DNA of 64,000 nucleotides, from positions 62,001-126,000 of the forward strand of contig JAJCJJ010000006.1 of NCBI GenBank assembly GCA_020555865.1. Reading direction: 5' to 3'. Position 1 is the first letter of the stretch. Each line of letters starts with the position of its first letter. The notes beneath the pieces are model-generated. The model made no database searches, was not told the DNA's origin, and saw only the letters and a list, made by a program, of their open reading frames with translations. The position numbers and the translations under genes are program-made. This DNA is from a bacterium 210917-DFI.7.65. Its GTDB lineage: Bacteria; Bacillota; Clostridia; Oscillospirales; Oscillospiraceae. Of the stretch, positions 44,997-54,562 are shown piece by piece.

Positions 44997-47147
44997 TTAC
45001 TTGATCTCTTCGCCAGCAGCCTTCCTGGCCTCGATTTCCTTCACAGCGTCCTTGTGGCTCAGGTTCACGCGGCCTTTTTCGTCGATTTCCGTAACCTTGA
45101 CCCACATCATGTCGCCGATCTTGCACACATCCTCCACCTTTTCCACGCGGTGGTTTGCCAGTTTGGAGATGTGCACCAAGCCATCCTTGCCGGGAGCCAG
45201 CTCCACGAACGCACCAAACTGCATCAGGCGCACCACGCGGCCATAATACAGGCTGCCCACTTCCGGCACAAATACGATGGTATCAATGGCCTTCTTGGCC
45301 GCGTCGCAACTCTCCGGATTGGGCGCAGAAATAAAGATGGAACCGTCGTCCTCGATGTCGATTTTGGCGCCGGTATCGGCCACAATTTTCTGAATAACCT
45401 TACCGCCGGAACCGATGACCTCACGGATCTTGTCCGGATCAATGTGCATGGTGAGCATCTTAGGCGCATATTTGCTGACCTCAGGCCGCGGCTCGGCGAT
45501 CACGGGCAGCATAATCTGGTCGAGAATCTGGCAGCGGGCATCATAGGTGATTTCCAGCGCATTTTTGATGATCTCCATGGTCAGGCCATCATTCTTCAGA
45601 TCCATCTGAATGGCAGTGATACCCTTCTTGGTGCCGCCCACCTTGAAGTCCATCTCGCCGTGGAAGTCCTCCACACCCTGGATATCAATAAAGGTCGTAA
45701 AGGAACCGTCATCGTCCTGGATCAGGCCGCAGGAAATGCCAGCCACAGGGGCCTTGATGGGAACGCCGGCATCCATCAGCGCCAGCGTGGAGCCGCAGAT
45801 AGAACCCTGGGACGTGGATCCGTTGGAAGAAAGCACTTCGCTCACCACACGGATGGCATAGGGGAATTCTTCCACACTGGGCAGCACCGGCACCAGGGCG
45901 CGCTCGGCGAGAGCGCCGTGACCGATCTCGCGGCGGCCGGGGCTGCGGGCCGGCTTGGCCTCGCCCACACTGTAGCCGGGGAAATTGTAGTGATGCATAT
46001 AGCGCTTGGATTCCTCTTCCCAGATGGTATCCAGCTTCTGCGCAGCAGACAGCGTGTCCAGCGTACACACGCTGAGCACCTGGGTCTGGCCGCGCGTAAA
46101 CAGACCCGATCCATGAACCCGGGGCAGCACACCCACTTCGGCCGCCAGAGGACGGATCTCGTTTTTGGCGCGGCCGTCCACACGGTGGCCCTGCAGCAGC
46201 CAGGCCTTAACAATCTTCTTCTGGAATTTGTAGGTAATTTCGTCGAGATACTTGTCCATGTCAGGGTATTCCTCGGCGAACAACTCGTGCCAATGATCCA
46301 TCAGCACGTTCCAGCGGGCTTCGCGTACGTTCTTGTCGTCGGTATCCATAGCGGCCTTCGCCTCATCCATGGTGGCTTCCACAATCTTGTCGAACAGCTC
46401 CTGGTTAAAATCAGCGTGGGGATAGTCGAACTTGGGCTTGCCAATCTCGGAAACCATCCGGTTGATCAACTCCACCTGCTTCTGGTTTTCCTGATGGGCC
46501 AGCTCAATGGCGCGGAACATGGTGTCGTTGTCCACCTCGTTGGCGCCGGCTTCGATCATGACCACTTTCTTGCCCGTGGACACCACGGTCACGTCCAGAT
46601 CGGAAACCTGTCGCTGCTCGCTGGTGGGATTGAGCACCAATTCACCGTTCACCAGGCCAACCTTCAACGCACCCACCGGGCCATTCCAGGGAATGTCGGA
46701 AATGGCCAGCGCGGCGGAAGTGCCGATCAGGGCCGCAATCTCGGGCGAGCAGTCGTGGTCGACACTCATCACCGTGGCCATAATGGACACGTCATTGCGG
46801 AAGTCGCCGGGGAACAGGGGACGGATGGGACGGTCGATGACACGGGAGGTCAGCACACCCTTTTCGCCAGGGCGGCCCTCGCGGCGCAAAAAGCTGCCGG
46901 GAATACGACCCACGGAATACATCTTTTCCTCAAAATCCACGCTCAGGGGGAAGAAATCAATGCCGTCGCGGGGCTTGGCCGAGGCGGTGGCACACACCAG
47001 CACCACAGTATCGCCGTAACGCACCAGGACGGAGGCGTTGGCCAGCTCGGCCAGCTTGCCCACCTCCAGCGTCAGGGGGCGGCCTGCCAGATCCATGCTG
47101 TAGGTCTTGTAATTGCTGAACTCTCTGTGCTTAATAATAGTTGACAT
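44997..47147 (-). CDS. pnp: Polyribonucleotide nucleotidyltransferase
   Basis: This 716-residue 3'-5' phosphorolytic exoribonuclease, a core degradosome enzyme, has two RNase PH-like domains (about 10-230 and 320-540; visible GRPLTLEVGKLAELANASVL and GSGLFTRGQTQVLSVCTL). A KH domain with IREVIGSGGKVIQKIVADTG (about 570-590) and a C-terminal S1 domain with YYGRVVRLMQFGAFVELAPG (about 628-647) follow. Full length. Directly follows rpsO, the conserved order. RBS AAGGAG. Confidence 0.97.
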   Translation of the reverse strand: MSTIIKHREFSNYKTYSMDLAGRPLTLEVGKLAELANASVLVRYGDTVVLVCATASAKPRDGIDFFPLSVDFEEKMYSVGRIPGSFLRREGRPGEKGVLTSRVIDRPIRPLFPGDFRNDVSIMATVMSVDHDCSPEIAALIGTSAALAISDIPWNGPVGALKVGLVNGELVLNPTSEQRQVSDLDVTVVSTGKKVVMIEAGANEVDNDTMFRAIELAHQENQKQVELINRMVSEIGKPKFDYPHADFNQELFDKIVEATMDEAKAAMDTDDKNVREARWNVLMDHWHELFAEEYPDMDKYLDEITYKFQKKIVKAWLLQGHRVDGRAKNEIRPLAAEVGVLPRVHGSGLFTRGQTQVLSVCTLDTLSAAQKLDTIWEEESKRYMHHYNFPGYSVGEAKPARSPGRREIGHGALAERALVPVLPSVEEFPYAIRVVSEVLSSNGSTSQGSICGSTLALMDAGVPIKAPVAGISCGLIQDDDGSFTTFIDIQGVEDFHGEMDFKVGGTKKGITAIQMDLKNDGLTMEIIKNALEITYDARCQILDQIMLPVIAEPRPEVSKYAPKMLTMHIDPDKIREVIGSGGKVIQKIVADTGAKIDIEDDGSIFISAPNPESCDAAKKAIDTIVFVPEVGSLYYGRVVRLMQFGAFVELAPGKDGLVHISKLANHRVEKVEDVCKIGDMMWVKVTEIDEKGRVNLSHKDAVKEIEARKAAGEEIK

Positions 47148-47290
47148 GTTTGGCTCCTTCTTTCTGTTTGAATTGGATGGGAGCCGGGCTGCCGGTTTAG
47201 CGCTTGATCACATCTCCCCGCCGGGGGGACAGGATCAAAGGCTAAAAAGGCGGCAAAACTCCCAAATACAGTGTTCCGCAGGCGCTGCGG

Positions 47291-47323
47291 AAAAAGCGCG
47301 GGGAAGGCCACCCTTCCCCGCGC
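47291..47323 (-). terminator. Terminator after rpsO
   Basis: GCGCGGGGAAGG/CCTTCCCCGCGC with a four-base loop and a T5 run, minus strand, between rpsO and pnp. It makes pnp expression partly independent of rpsO. Confidence 0.9.
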
Positions 47324-47333
47324 ACGGTTTGAC

Positions 47334-47600
47334 TTACTTGCGGATACCCAGCTTGGCGATCAGGGCGCGATAACGCTCGATATCCTTTTCCATCAGATAA
47401 TCCAGCATCTTGCGGCGCTTACCGACCATTTTCAGAAGGCCGCGGTTGGAGTGCTTGTCCTGCGGGTTCTTCTTCATGTGCTCGGTGAGCTGCTGGATGC
47501 GGGCAGTGAGGATGGCGATCTGAACTTCGGGCGAGCCGGTGTCCTTCTCGTGGGTGCGGTTTGCCTCGATAACCGCAGTTTTCTCATCTTTCAGCATCAT
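47334..47600 (-). CDS. rpsO: Ribosomal protein S15
   Basis: This 88-residue S15 binds 16S rRNA helices 20-22. The typical [20 protein letters not shown] and [20 protein letters not shown] are present. Starts with ATGATG behind AAAGGTGG. Its promoter (47714-47742) leaves a leader of about 100 bases, where S15 autoregulation is common. Confidence 0.97.
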   Translation of the reverse strand: MMLKDEKTAVIEANRTHEKDTGSPEVQIAILTARIQQLTEHMKKNPQDKHSNRGLLKMVGKRRKMLDYLMEKDIERYRALIAKLGIRK

Positions 47601-47713
47601 GGTTTTGTTTCCACCTTTCCAATAAAGTTCCCTGCCTCTGAGCCTCGGGCCGGTGAACGCTCCGCAAAGCTAAGCGGCGGGATCGTGATTCCGCGCTGCG
47701 CGCGAACAGTAGT

Positions 47714-47742
47714 ACTATATCACAGGTTTTCCGGTTTGTAAA
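47714..47742 (-). promoter_or_regulatory. rpsO promoter
   Basis: TTTACA and TATAGT with 17 bases between, minus strand. Confidence 0.8.
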
Positions 47743-47812
47743 CCCCAAAAAGCACATCCTGTTTCGCAAAAATAATGCATTGCAGCGGAAATCTGTCTGC
47801 GCAACCCGCCGC

Positions 47813-47998
47813 TCAGTCGATATGGATGACCGATACGGGGCAGTTTGCCGCAGCTTCCTTGGCTGCCTCTTCGCAGTGCGGCGGCACTTCTCCGGAAATA
47901 GCCTGCGCCGTGCCGCCCTGCAGTTGAAAGACCTCCGGCGCTGTCTGTTCGCACATGCCGCAGCCGATGCAGCCGCTTTGATCCACGCTTGCAATCAT
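47813..47998 (-). CDS. 4Fe-4S ferredoxin
   Basis: This 61-residue single-cluster ferredoxin has ligands CIGCGMC (Cys10, 13 and 16) plus Cys53 in ANCPVS. It transfers electrons in the cytosol. RBS AAGGAGGAG. Its stop is 71 bases from the rpsO promoter region; no strong hairpin separates them. Confidence 0.9.
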   Translation of the reverse strand: MIASVDQSGCIGCGMCEQTAPEVFQLQGGTAQAISGEVPPHCEEAAKEAAANCPVSVIHID

Positions 47999-48098
47999 AC
48001 AAAATCTCCTCCTTCCGCTTCCATAATTGCATGGAAAGGATGCCCCATTCGATGGAAATTTATACGATGCAACACTGGAAACCGCCGCCGCCTTCTGT

Positions 48099-48104
48099 TA
48101 TAAT
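48099..48104 (+). promoter_or_regulatory. -10 box for the amidase gene
   Basis: A consensus TATAAT, with a poor TGGAAA 17 bases upstream. It lies inside a longer open frame and therefore argues for a start after about 48110. Confidence 0.45.
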
Positions 48105-48176
48105 GAAAAAGATAACCCTACCCGCCCGCTTTTCAGTGGCGGAACGCTACCTAAAGAGAAAGAACAGGTGTCTCCC

Positions 48177-48869
48177 TTGACAGAAAAAAAACGATCGCCC
48201 CGCGGCAGGCGACGCGCTTTGCCCCAAAAGCAGAAACGGCAGTTGGCTCTGACCGGCCTGACGGCGCTGGTGCTGGTGGCAGTGGTTTTCGCCTTTGCCC
48301 TCCATACACAATCGGCCCGGCGCACCCTGCCGGAACGGGTGCAGGCTCATATGCCCGCCTGGGTCACTCAGGAATTGCTGACGCCCAATGAATATTCCCG
48401 TCCCCAAATCCCGGTCAAACAGGTCAACGCCATCGTCGTTCATTATGTCGGCAACCCCGGCACCTCTGCCGCGGCCAACCGCAGCTACTTTGAGGGTCTT
48501 GCCGTCAGCGGCGAAACCTATGCCAGCGCCAACTTTGTCGTTGGGCTGGACGGCGAAATCCTTCAGTGCGTTCCCGTCAGCGAAGTGGCTTACTGTTCCA
48601 GCGACCGGAACTACGACACTGTTTCCATTGAAGTTTGCCACCCCAATGCGGAAGGGCGCTTCAACGATGTTACTATGGATTCCCTGGTGCGCCTCACCGC
48701 CTGGCTGTGCGGGGAATTCGGCCTCGATCCCCAGCGGGACGTTATCCGTCACTACGACGTCACCGGTAAGGAATGCCCCCTCTACTACGTCCGAAATCCG
48801 GACGCTTGGCAGATTTTCAAAGAGCAGGTGCAATCTGCCGTAGAGGAAGAGCGGCAAAGCAATTCATAA
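48177..48869 (+). CDS. N-acetylmuramoyl-L-alanine amidase (Amidase_2/PGRP fold), membrane-anchored
   Basis: This 230-residue wall hydrolase has a very basic N terminus, one membrane helix (about residues 20-43) and an Amidase_2 domain (about 75-215). Candidate zinc ligands are His in AIVVHYVGNPGTSA, His in IEVCHPNAEGRF and Cys in VTGKECPLYY. It probably cleaves the amide between MurNAc and L-Ala. I favour TTG 48177 behind CAGGTG; GTG 48168 is possible. The much longer ATG 48027 frame lies upstream of the promoter -10 box. Confidence 0.87.
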   Translation: MTEKKRSPRGRRRALPQKQKRQLALTGLTALVLVAVVFAFALHTQSARRTLPERVQAHMPAWVTQELLTPNEYSRPQIPVKQVNAIVVHYVGNPGTSAAANRSYFEGLAVSGETYASANFVVGLDGEILQCVPVSEVAYCSSDRNYDTVSIEVCHPNAEGRFNDVTMDSLVRLTAWLCGEFGLDPQRDVIRHYDVTGKECPLYYVRNPDAWQIFKEQVQSAVEEERQSNS

Positions 48870-48874
48870 CAAGA

Positions 48875-48907
48875 CAGGCCCCGGTTCGATCCGGGGCCTG
48901 TTTCTGT
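48875..48907. terminator. Terminator between convergent amidase and gdhA
   Basis: CAGGCCCCGG/CCGGGGCCTG with a six-base loop and a T-rich tail on the plus strand. Confidence 0.85.
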
Positions 48908-48938
48908 TTCTGTAATTTTGATGTGGGACGGTTGCCGT

Positions 48939-50360
<1,422 letters not shown>

Positions 50361-50513
50361 TCACGGGAGTACAATAGTTTTTTACATCACTGTGTTAAAT
50401 TTTTTGAATTTTTTTATCGTCAGTCCTGCAAATGTCTGCCAGTGAAAAACTGATGCCGTCAAAGTGTTTTTTGTTGGTTTCGCCAAATAAAGTGCAACCC
50501 CTGCCGCTTATAG

Positions 50514-50551
50514 GAAAGCGGTGCTTTCCGTATAGAAAGCACCGCTTCTTT
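50514..50551 (-). terminator. Terminator of the CBS protein gene
   Basis: A 13-bp perfect stem AAGCGGTGCTTTC/GAAAGCACCGCTT with a six-base loop, between the CBS gene end and the gdhA promoter side. Confidence 0.7.
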
Positions 50552-50589
50552 GCATACCGTTTGTGCGCAAACCATTCTGCCGCGGCCGA

Positions 50590-51009
50590 TCAAGCCGTCA
50601 CTGCTGCCGCAGCCGCCGCACTCTTTTCCGCAAAATACTGCACAATGTCCTCCCGGGGCACGACGCCCACAAACATGTCCCGGTCATCCACAATAGGAAT
50701 AACCGCGCCGCACAGCGCTGCACGCCGCAGTTCATCGTCCGAAGCAGTAATCTTCAGGGCCGGCGGCGCGCCGCGGCGCAGCAGCTCGGCAATTTTGTGA
50801 TCTTTTGCCGCCTCATAGCCGCCCCAGTCGATGATATGCCATAGGAAATCACCTTCGCTGACTGTGCCGAGATACCGCCCGTCCTGATTGACCACGGGAA
50901 CCTGCACACAGCCATGGCTGCGCATAAAGCGCAGTGCCTGCTGCACGGTTTTATAATCGTAAAAAAACGGACACTCCGTCTTTCTCTGCAGGGAGCGAAT
51001 AATATTCAT
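50590..51009 (-). CDS. CBS-domain pair protein
   Basis: This 139-residue protein consists of two CBS motifs forming one Bateman module. CBS1 at about 8-60 has CVQVPVVNQDGRYLGTVSEG; CBS2 at about 75-130 has AVIPIVDDRDMFVGVVPRED. Such modules bind adenine nucleotides and act as energy or ligand sensors, but the partner is not shown here. Ala-rich tail. Confidence 0.88.
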   Translation of the reverse strand: MNIIRSLQRKTECPFFYDYKTVQQALRFMRSHGCVQVPVVNQDGRYLGTVSEGDFLWHIIDWGGYEAAKDHKIAELLRRGAPPALKITASDDELRRAALCGAVIPIVDDRDMFVGVVPREDIVQYFAEKSAAAAAAVTA

Positions 51010-51202
51010 TCGATCCGTCCTCCTTTTTCACTTTAAAGGATGTCATATTTATAGTATACGAAACAATCATGAAAAAACTGTGAACAGAAGGCAAAGAATG
51101 TTATCTAAAAATCCGCGGCAGCTTTTGGTTATTTATGCTAATCATTCTGTATATTCCCACAACCTTTTAACACTTTATGCAATGACGTTCCAAAACAATG
51201 AA

Positions 51203-51232
51203 AAAAGAAGGCCCGAAGGCCTTCTTTCTCCT
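51203..51232 (-). terminator. Terminator of the DegV gene
   Basis: AAGAAGGCC/GGCCTTCTT with a three-base loop and a T6 run on the minus strand. Confidence 0.8.
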
Positions 51233-51281
51233 CCCCAGGAACCGCACAGAAACGATCCCGAATTCTGTTCTGAACACCTGC

Positions 51282-52124
51282 TCAAAATGCCACAACCACG
51301 CCGCCGTCACCGGCATATACCGTACTGATGCCGCCGGTACGGACCATCTCAACCTGGGTAAAGGGCAGCTTTTTAAACAGGAGGTTGCGCACATACACCG
51401 CCCGGTCGGGGCAGTTGCAGTGCGAAATCACCAGGGTGCGGCCTTCAATGCCGTGCTTTTTGGCCTTTTCCGCCGCCGCATCCGCCAGTCTGGCCAGAGC
51501 CTGCTTTACGCTCAGCGCCTGGCTCACTTTTCGGATGGTACCGGCAGGAGTGCCTTCCATCACCAGCTTAATATGCAGCGTACCGGTAATCAACGCCTGC
51601 ACTTCGCTTAAACGGCCGTTTTTGCGCAGATTGTCAAGGTTTTCCAGCACAAACAGCGTGGTCAGGTGGGCAATGAAATGATCCATCTCCTCGATCACCT
51701 GCTCAAAAGGCAATCCGGCACGGCACAGCTCGAACAGCTTGATGAGCAGCGCGCTCTGCCCAGCCGAGGCCGAATGGGAATTAAACACATGGATCTTTTT
51801 CTCCGGATGCTCTTCCAAGTAGATATCTCTGGCCTGGACTGCGCTGTTGTAAGAACCGCTCAGTTCCGCCGACAACGTAACGACATACACTTCGTCTGCA
51901 CCTTCAAAGGCATCCATATACCACTGGGGCGCGGGGCATGCCGTACCGGTTCCTTCCGGCGAAGCAGCCATGCGGGCCACCAGATCCTCCGTGGTCAGCA
52001 TACCGTTGTCCACATATTCCTGGTTCCCAATGCGGATAATCAGCGGCACCATGGCATATTCCGGCGCGTCCTTCAGCCCCGGTACGGGATCAGTGCAGCT
52101 GTCGCCGATAATTTTAAAACTCAT
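51282..52124 (-). CDS. DegV family fatty-acid-binding protein
   Basis: This 280-residue protein presents fatty acids to FakA-type kinases in the family. Characteristic parts: IIGDSCTDPVPGLKD at the start (usually D-S-x-x-D), VYVVTLSAELSGSYNSAVQA (about 84-103), VFNSHSASAGQSALLIKLFE (about 120-139), and the C-terminal SHCNCPDRA segment. Full length and monocistronic. Confidence 0.93.
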   Translation of the reverse strand: MSFKIIGDSCTDPVPGLKDAPEYAMVPLIIRIGNQEYVDNGMLTTEDLVARMAASPEGTGTACPAPQWYMDAFEGADEVYVVTLSAELSGSYNSAVQARDIYLEEHPEKKIHVFNSHSASAGQSALLIKLFELCRAGLPFEQVIEEMDHFIAHLTTLFVLENLDNLRKNGRLSEVQALITGTLHIKLVMEGTPAGTIRKVSQALSVKQALARLADAAAEKAKKHGIEGRTLVISHCNCPDRAVYVRNLLFKKLPFTQVEMVRTGGISTVYAGDGGVVVAF

Positions 52125-52193
52125 AAGCCATCTCCCAAAACAGGTCCTCTAATTTGATATTCAAAACCACATTACATAATACCTTTCATTTAC

Positions 52194-52222
52194 AGTATAT
52201 GCTTTTCCGGCCCGCTTGTCAA
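52194..52222 (-). promoter_or_regulatory. DegV gene promoter
   Basis: TTGACA and TATACT with a 17-base spacer; the -35 sits inside the hairpin that ends cdd. Confidence 0.85.
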
Positions 52223-52240
52223 TCGAAAAGCGGGCCGGAA
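52205..52240 (-). terminator. cdd-end inverted repeat overlapping the DegV promoter
   Basis: TTCCGGCCCGCTT and its complement form a 13-bp stem with a 10-base loop, 33 bases after the cdd stop. No strong T-run on the minus side. The loop contains most of the DegV -35 box. Confidence 0.65.
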
Positions 52241-52272
52241 ACAAATTATTTACAGACAAAAAACAACATGGA

Positions 52273-52680
52273 TCAGTCTTTGGTTCCCCCTGGGAGTGAT
52301 GCGCCGCCGAAGCCTTCCGCCAGCAAAGCGTGAAGCCCATATGCTTGCCATGCCCCCGCGTCGTTGGCACACAGGATGCGCATCTGCGGCGCAAATTCAA
52401 ACAGAAACTGCCGGCATAGCCCACAGGGTGTGCATAGTTCTTTGGAAGACCCGGCCACCGCCAACAGGCGGAAATCCCGCCGTCCTTCGCTGAGCGCTTT
52501 GGCTGCTGCCACCCGTTCGGCGCACAGGCCGCAGGGATAGGACGCATTTTCCAGATTGCATCCGGTGTAGACCGATCCGTCGCCGCACAGCAGCGCCGCA
52601 CCGACACGGAAACCCGAATAGGGCGCATAGGCACGCTCCCTTATATTCAGCGCCAAAGCTACCAGTTCATGTTCTGTCAT
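52273..52680 (-). CDS. cdd: Cytidine deaminase
   Basis: This 135-residue pyrimidine-salvage enzyme has zinc ligands and the catalytic Glu in YPCGLCAERVA (about 48-58) and CTPCGLCRQFLFEF (about 83-96). The start AYAPYSGFRVGAALLCGDG is typical. ATG 52680 follows GGAAGGAGAGAG. Lies 22 bases downstream of the ABC exporter genes, so probably the last gene of that operon. Confidence 0.95.
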   Translation of the reverse strand: MTEHELVALALNIRERAYAPYSGFRVGAALLCGDGSVYTGCNLENASYPCGLCAERVAAAKALSEGRRDFRLLAVAGSSKELCTPCGLCRQFLFEFAPQMRILCANDAGAWQAYGLHALLAEGFGGASLPGGTKD

Positions 52681-52702
52681 GACGCTCTCTCCTTCCCTGT
52701 GC

Positions 52703-54562
52703 TCAGGCCAGTTCGGCCTGGCCCGTATACAGCTGATAATAGCGGCCCTTTTCAGCAATCAGATCGTCGTGGTCGCCGCGCTCGATGATCACGCCCTGCT
52801 CCAGCACCATAATGGCATGGGAGTTGCGCACAGTGCTCAGCCGGTGAGCAATGACAAACACCGTCCGGCCTGCCATCAGGCGATCCATCCCCTTTTCGAT
52901 CAGCTTTTCCGTGCGGGTGTCGATGCTGGAGGTAGCTTCGTCCAGGATCAGCACCGGCGGATCCGCCACGGCCGCGCGGGCGATGGCCAGCAGCTGCCGC
53001 TGTCCCTGGCTCAGGTTGCTGCCGTCGGATGTGAGCATCGTATCATATCCATGAGGCAAGTGACGGATAAAGGCGTCGGCGTTGGCCAGTTTGGCCGCGG
53101 CCACCACTTCTTCATCTGTCGCATCCAGGTTGGAATAGCGGATATTGTCCGCTATGGTTCCGGTGAACAAATGGGTATCCTGCAGCACAATGCCCAGAGA
53201 CCGGCGCAAAGATGCCTTTTGAATGTCCCGCACATCAATACCGTCATAAGTGATGGTACCGCTTTGAATTTCATAGAAACGATTGATCAGATTGGTAATC
53301 GTAGTCTTGCCCGCGCCGGTGGAACCAACAAAGGCGATTTTCTGGCCCGGCTTTGCAAACAAGCTGATGTCGTGCAGGATCACCTTCTCGTCGTTGTAAC
53401 CGAACACCACATGGTCAAAACGCACGTCCCCCATCAGAGGCACCAGCGTGCCGTCGGGCTTTTTCCAAGCCCAGTCCTCGGTTCTGCGGTCTGTTTCCAC
53501 AATATTGCCGTCATGGTCGCCGGTCACATTAACCAGCACAACTTTTCCCGCATCGCATTCCGGCGTTTCCTCCATCACTTCAAACACGCGCTCAGCACCG
53601 GCCACAGCAGCCAGCACCGTATTCACCTGCTGCGCGATCATGGATACAGGCTGGGAAATCTGGCGGACATACTGCAAAAAGGCCACCAGCGTGTCGATAT
53701 AAAACATGCCGTTGATTGCGAACAGGCCGCCGATGCAGCAGGTCAGGGCATAATTGATATGGGAAATATTGCCCATGGCCGGCATCATTGCGCCGGCAAA
53801 GGTCTGGGCTGCCGTAGAAGACTTACGGTAGGTTTCATTGATACCGTAGAAGCCCTCCTTCGCTTTTTCCTCGTGGTTAAATACTTTGATGACTTTCTGG
53901 CCTTCAATCATTTCTTCAATGTAGCCGTTGACGGCGCCGATATCCTTTTGCTGCTCGGCAAAGAAGTAGCGGCTGCGGCTGCCGATGCCGCGCACCACCA
54001 GCAGCATCACTACCAAAACGGCAACGGTAATCAGCGTCAAGCGCCAGCTGAGGAATAGCATCATAGCCATAATGCCGACAAAAGTCAGTGCACTGGAAAT
54101 CAGGCTGCCAATGCTGTTGTTGATCATTTCGCTGATGGTGTCGATATCGTTGGTGTACCGGCTCATCAATTCGCCGTGGGTATGCCGGTCAAAATACCGG
54201 ATAGGCAGGGACTGCATTTTTTCAAACAAATCCTTGCGGATCGTATAAACGGTTTTCTGAGAAATGTGCACCATAATGCGCGAATAGGCAAAGGAGCACA
54301 GCGCCCCGGTAACATATACCCCGGCCATCAGCATCAACACCTGAGCCAGACCGGCAAAATCGCCGGCCAGAATCCGGCCGGTCGCCGGTTTGAGCAGATA
54401 GGATCCGCCCACCGTACAGGCTGTATTGACCAGCAGGAACACAATCACCAGCACCATGGACAGCTTATAGCGTCCCACATAGTGCAGCAGCTGGAACACC
54501 GTTTTTTTCGTGTTTTGGGGTTTTTCATAGGTTTGCCGTTTTCCCGGTCCCATTTTAGCCAT
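52703..54562 (-). CDS. ABC exporter subunit B (MdlB/LmrA-type)
   Basis: This 619-residue membrane-fused ABC exporter half has six helices (about residues 20-330) and a C-terminal ATPase with Walker A FVGSTGAGKTTI, signature NLSQGQRQLLAIARA and Walker B VLILDEATSSID with the catalytic Glu present. It forms a heterodimer with the 54555 gene product, whose site is degenerate. Substrate unknown (drug or lipid). Eight-base overlap with its partner. Confidence 0.93.
   Translation of the reverse strand: MAKMGPGKRQTYEKPQNTKKTVFQLLHYVGRYKLSMVLVIVFLLVNTACTVGGSYLLKPATGRILAGDFAGLAQVLMLMAGVYVTGALCSFAYSRIMVHISQKTVYTIRKDLFEKMQSLPIRYFDRHTHGELMSRYTNDIDTISEMINNSIGSLISSALTFVGIMAMMLFLSWRLTLITVAVLVVMLLVVRGIGSRSRYFFAEQQKDIGAVNGYIEEMIEGQKVIKVFNHEEKAKEGFYGINETYRKSSTAAQTFAGAMMPAMGNISHINYALTCCIGGLFAINGMFYIDTLVAFLQYVRQISQPVSMIAQQVNTVLAAVAGAERVFEVMEETPECDAGKVVLVNVTGDHDGNIVETDRRTEDWAWKKPDGTLVPLMGDVRFDHVVFGYNDEKVILHDISLFAKPGQKIAFVGSTGAGKTTITNLINRFYEIQSGTITYDGIDVRDIQKASLRRSLGIVLQDTHLFTGTIADNIRYSNLDATDEEVVAAAKLANADAFIRHLPHGYDTMLTSDGSNLSQGQRQLLAIARAAVADPPVLILDEATSSIDTRTEKLIEKGMDRLMAGRTVFVIAHRLSTVRNSHAIMVLEQGVIIERGDHDDLIAEKGRYYQLYTGQAELA

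Noticed and set aside
45054-47144. Open frame of 696 codons antisense to pnp
   Set aside because: Pure shadow of the pnp codon pattern, no start signals, His/Gln-rich artefactual composition.
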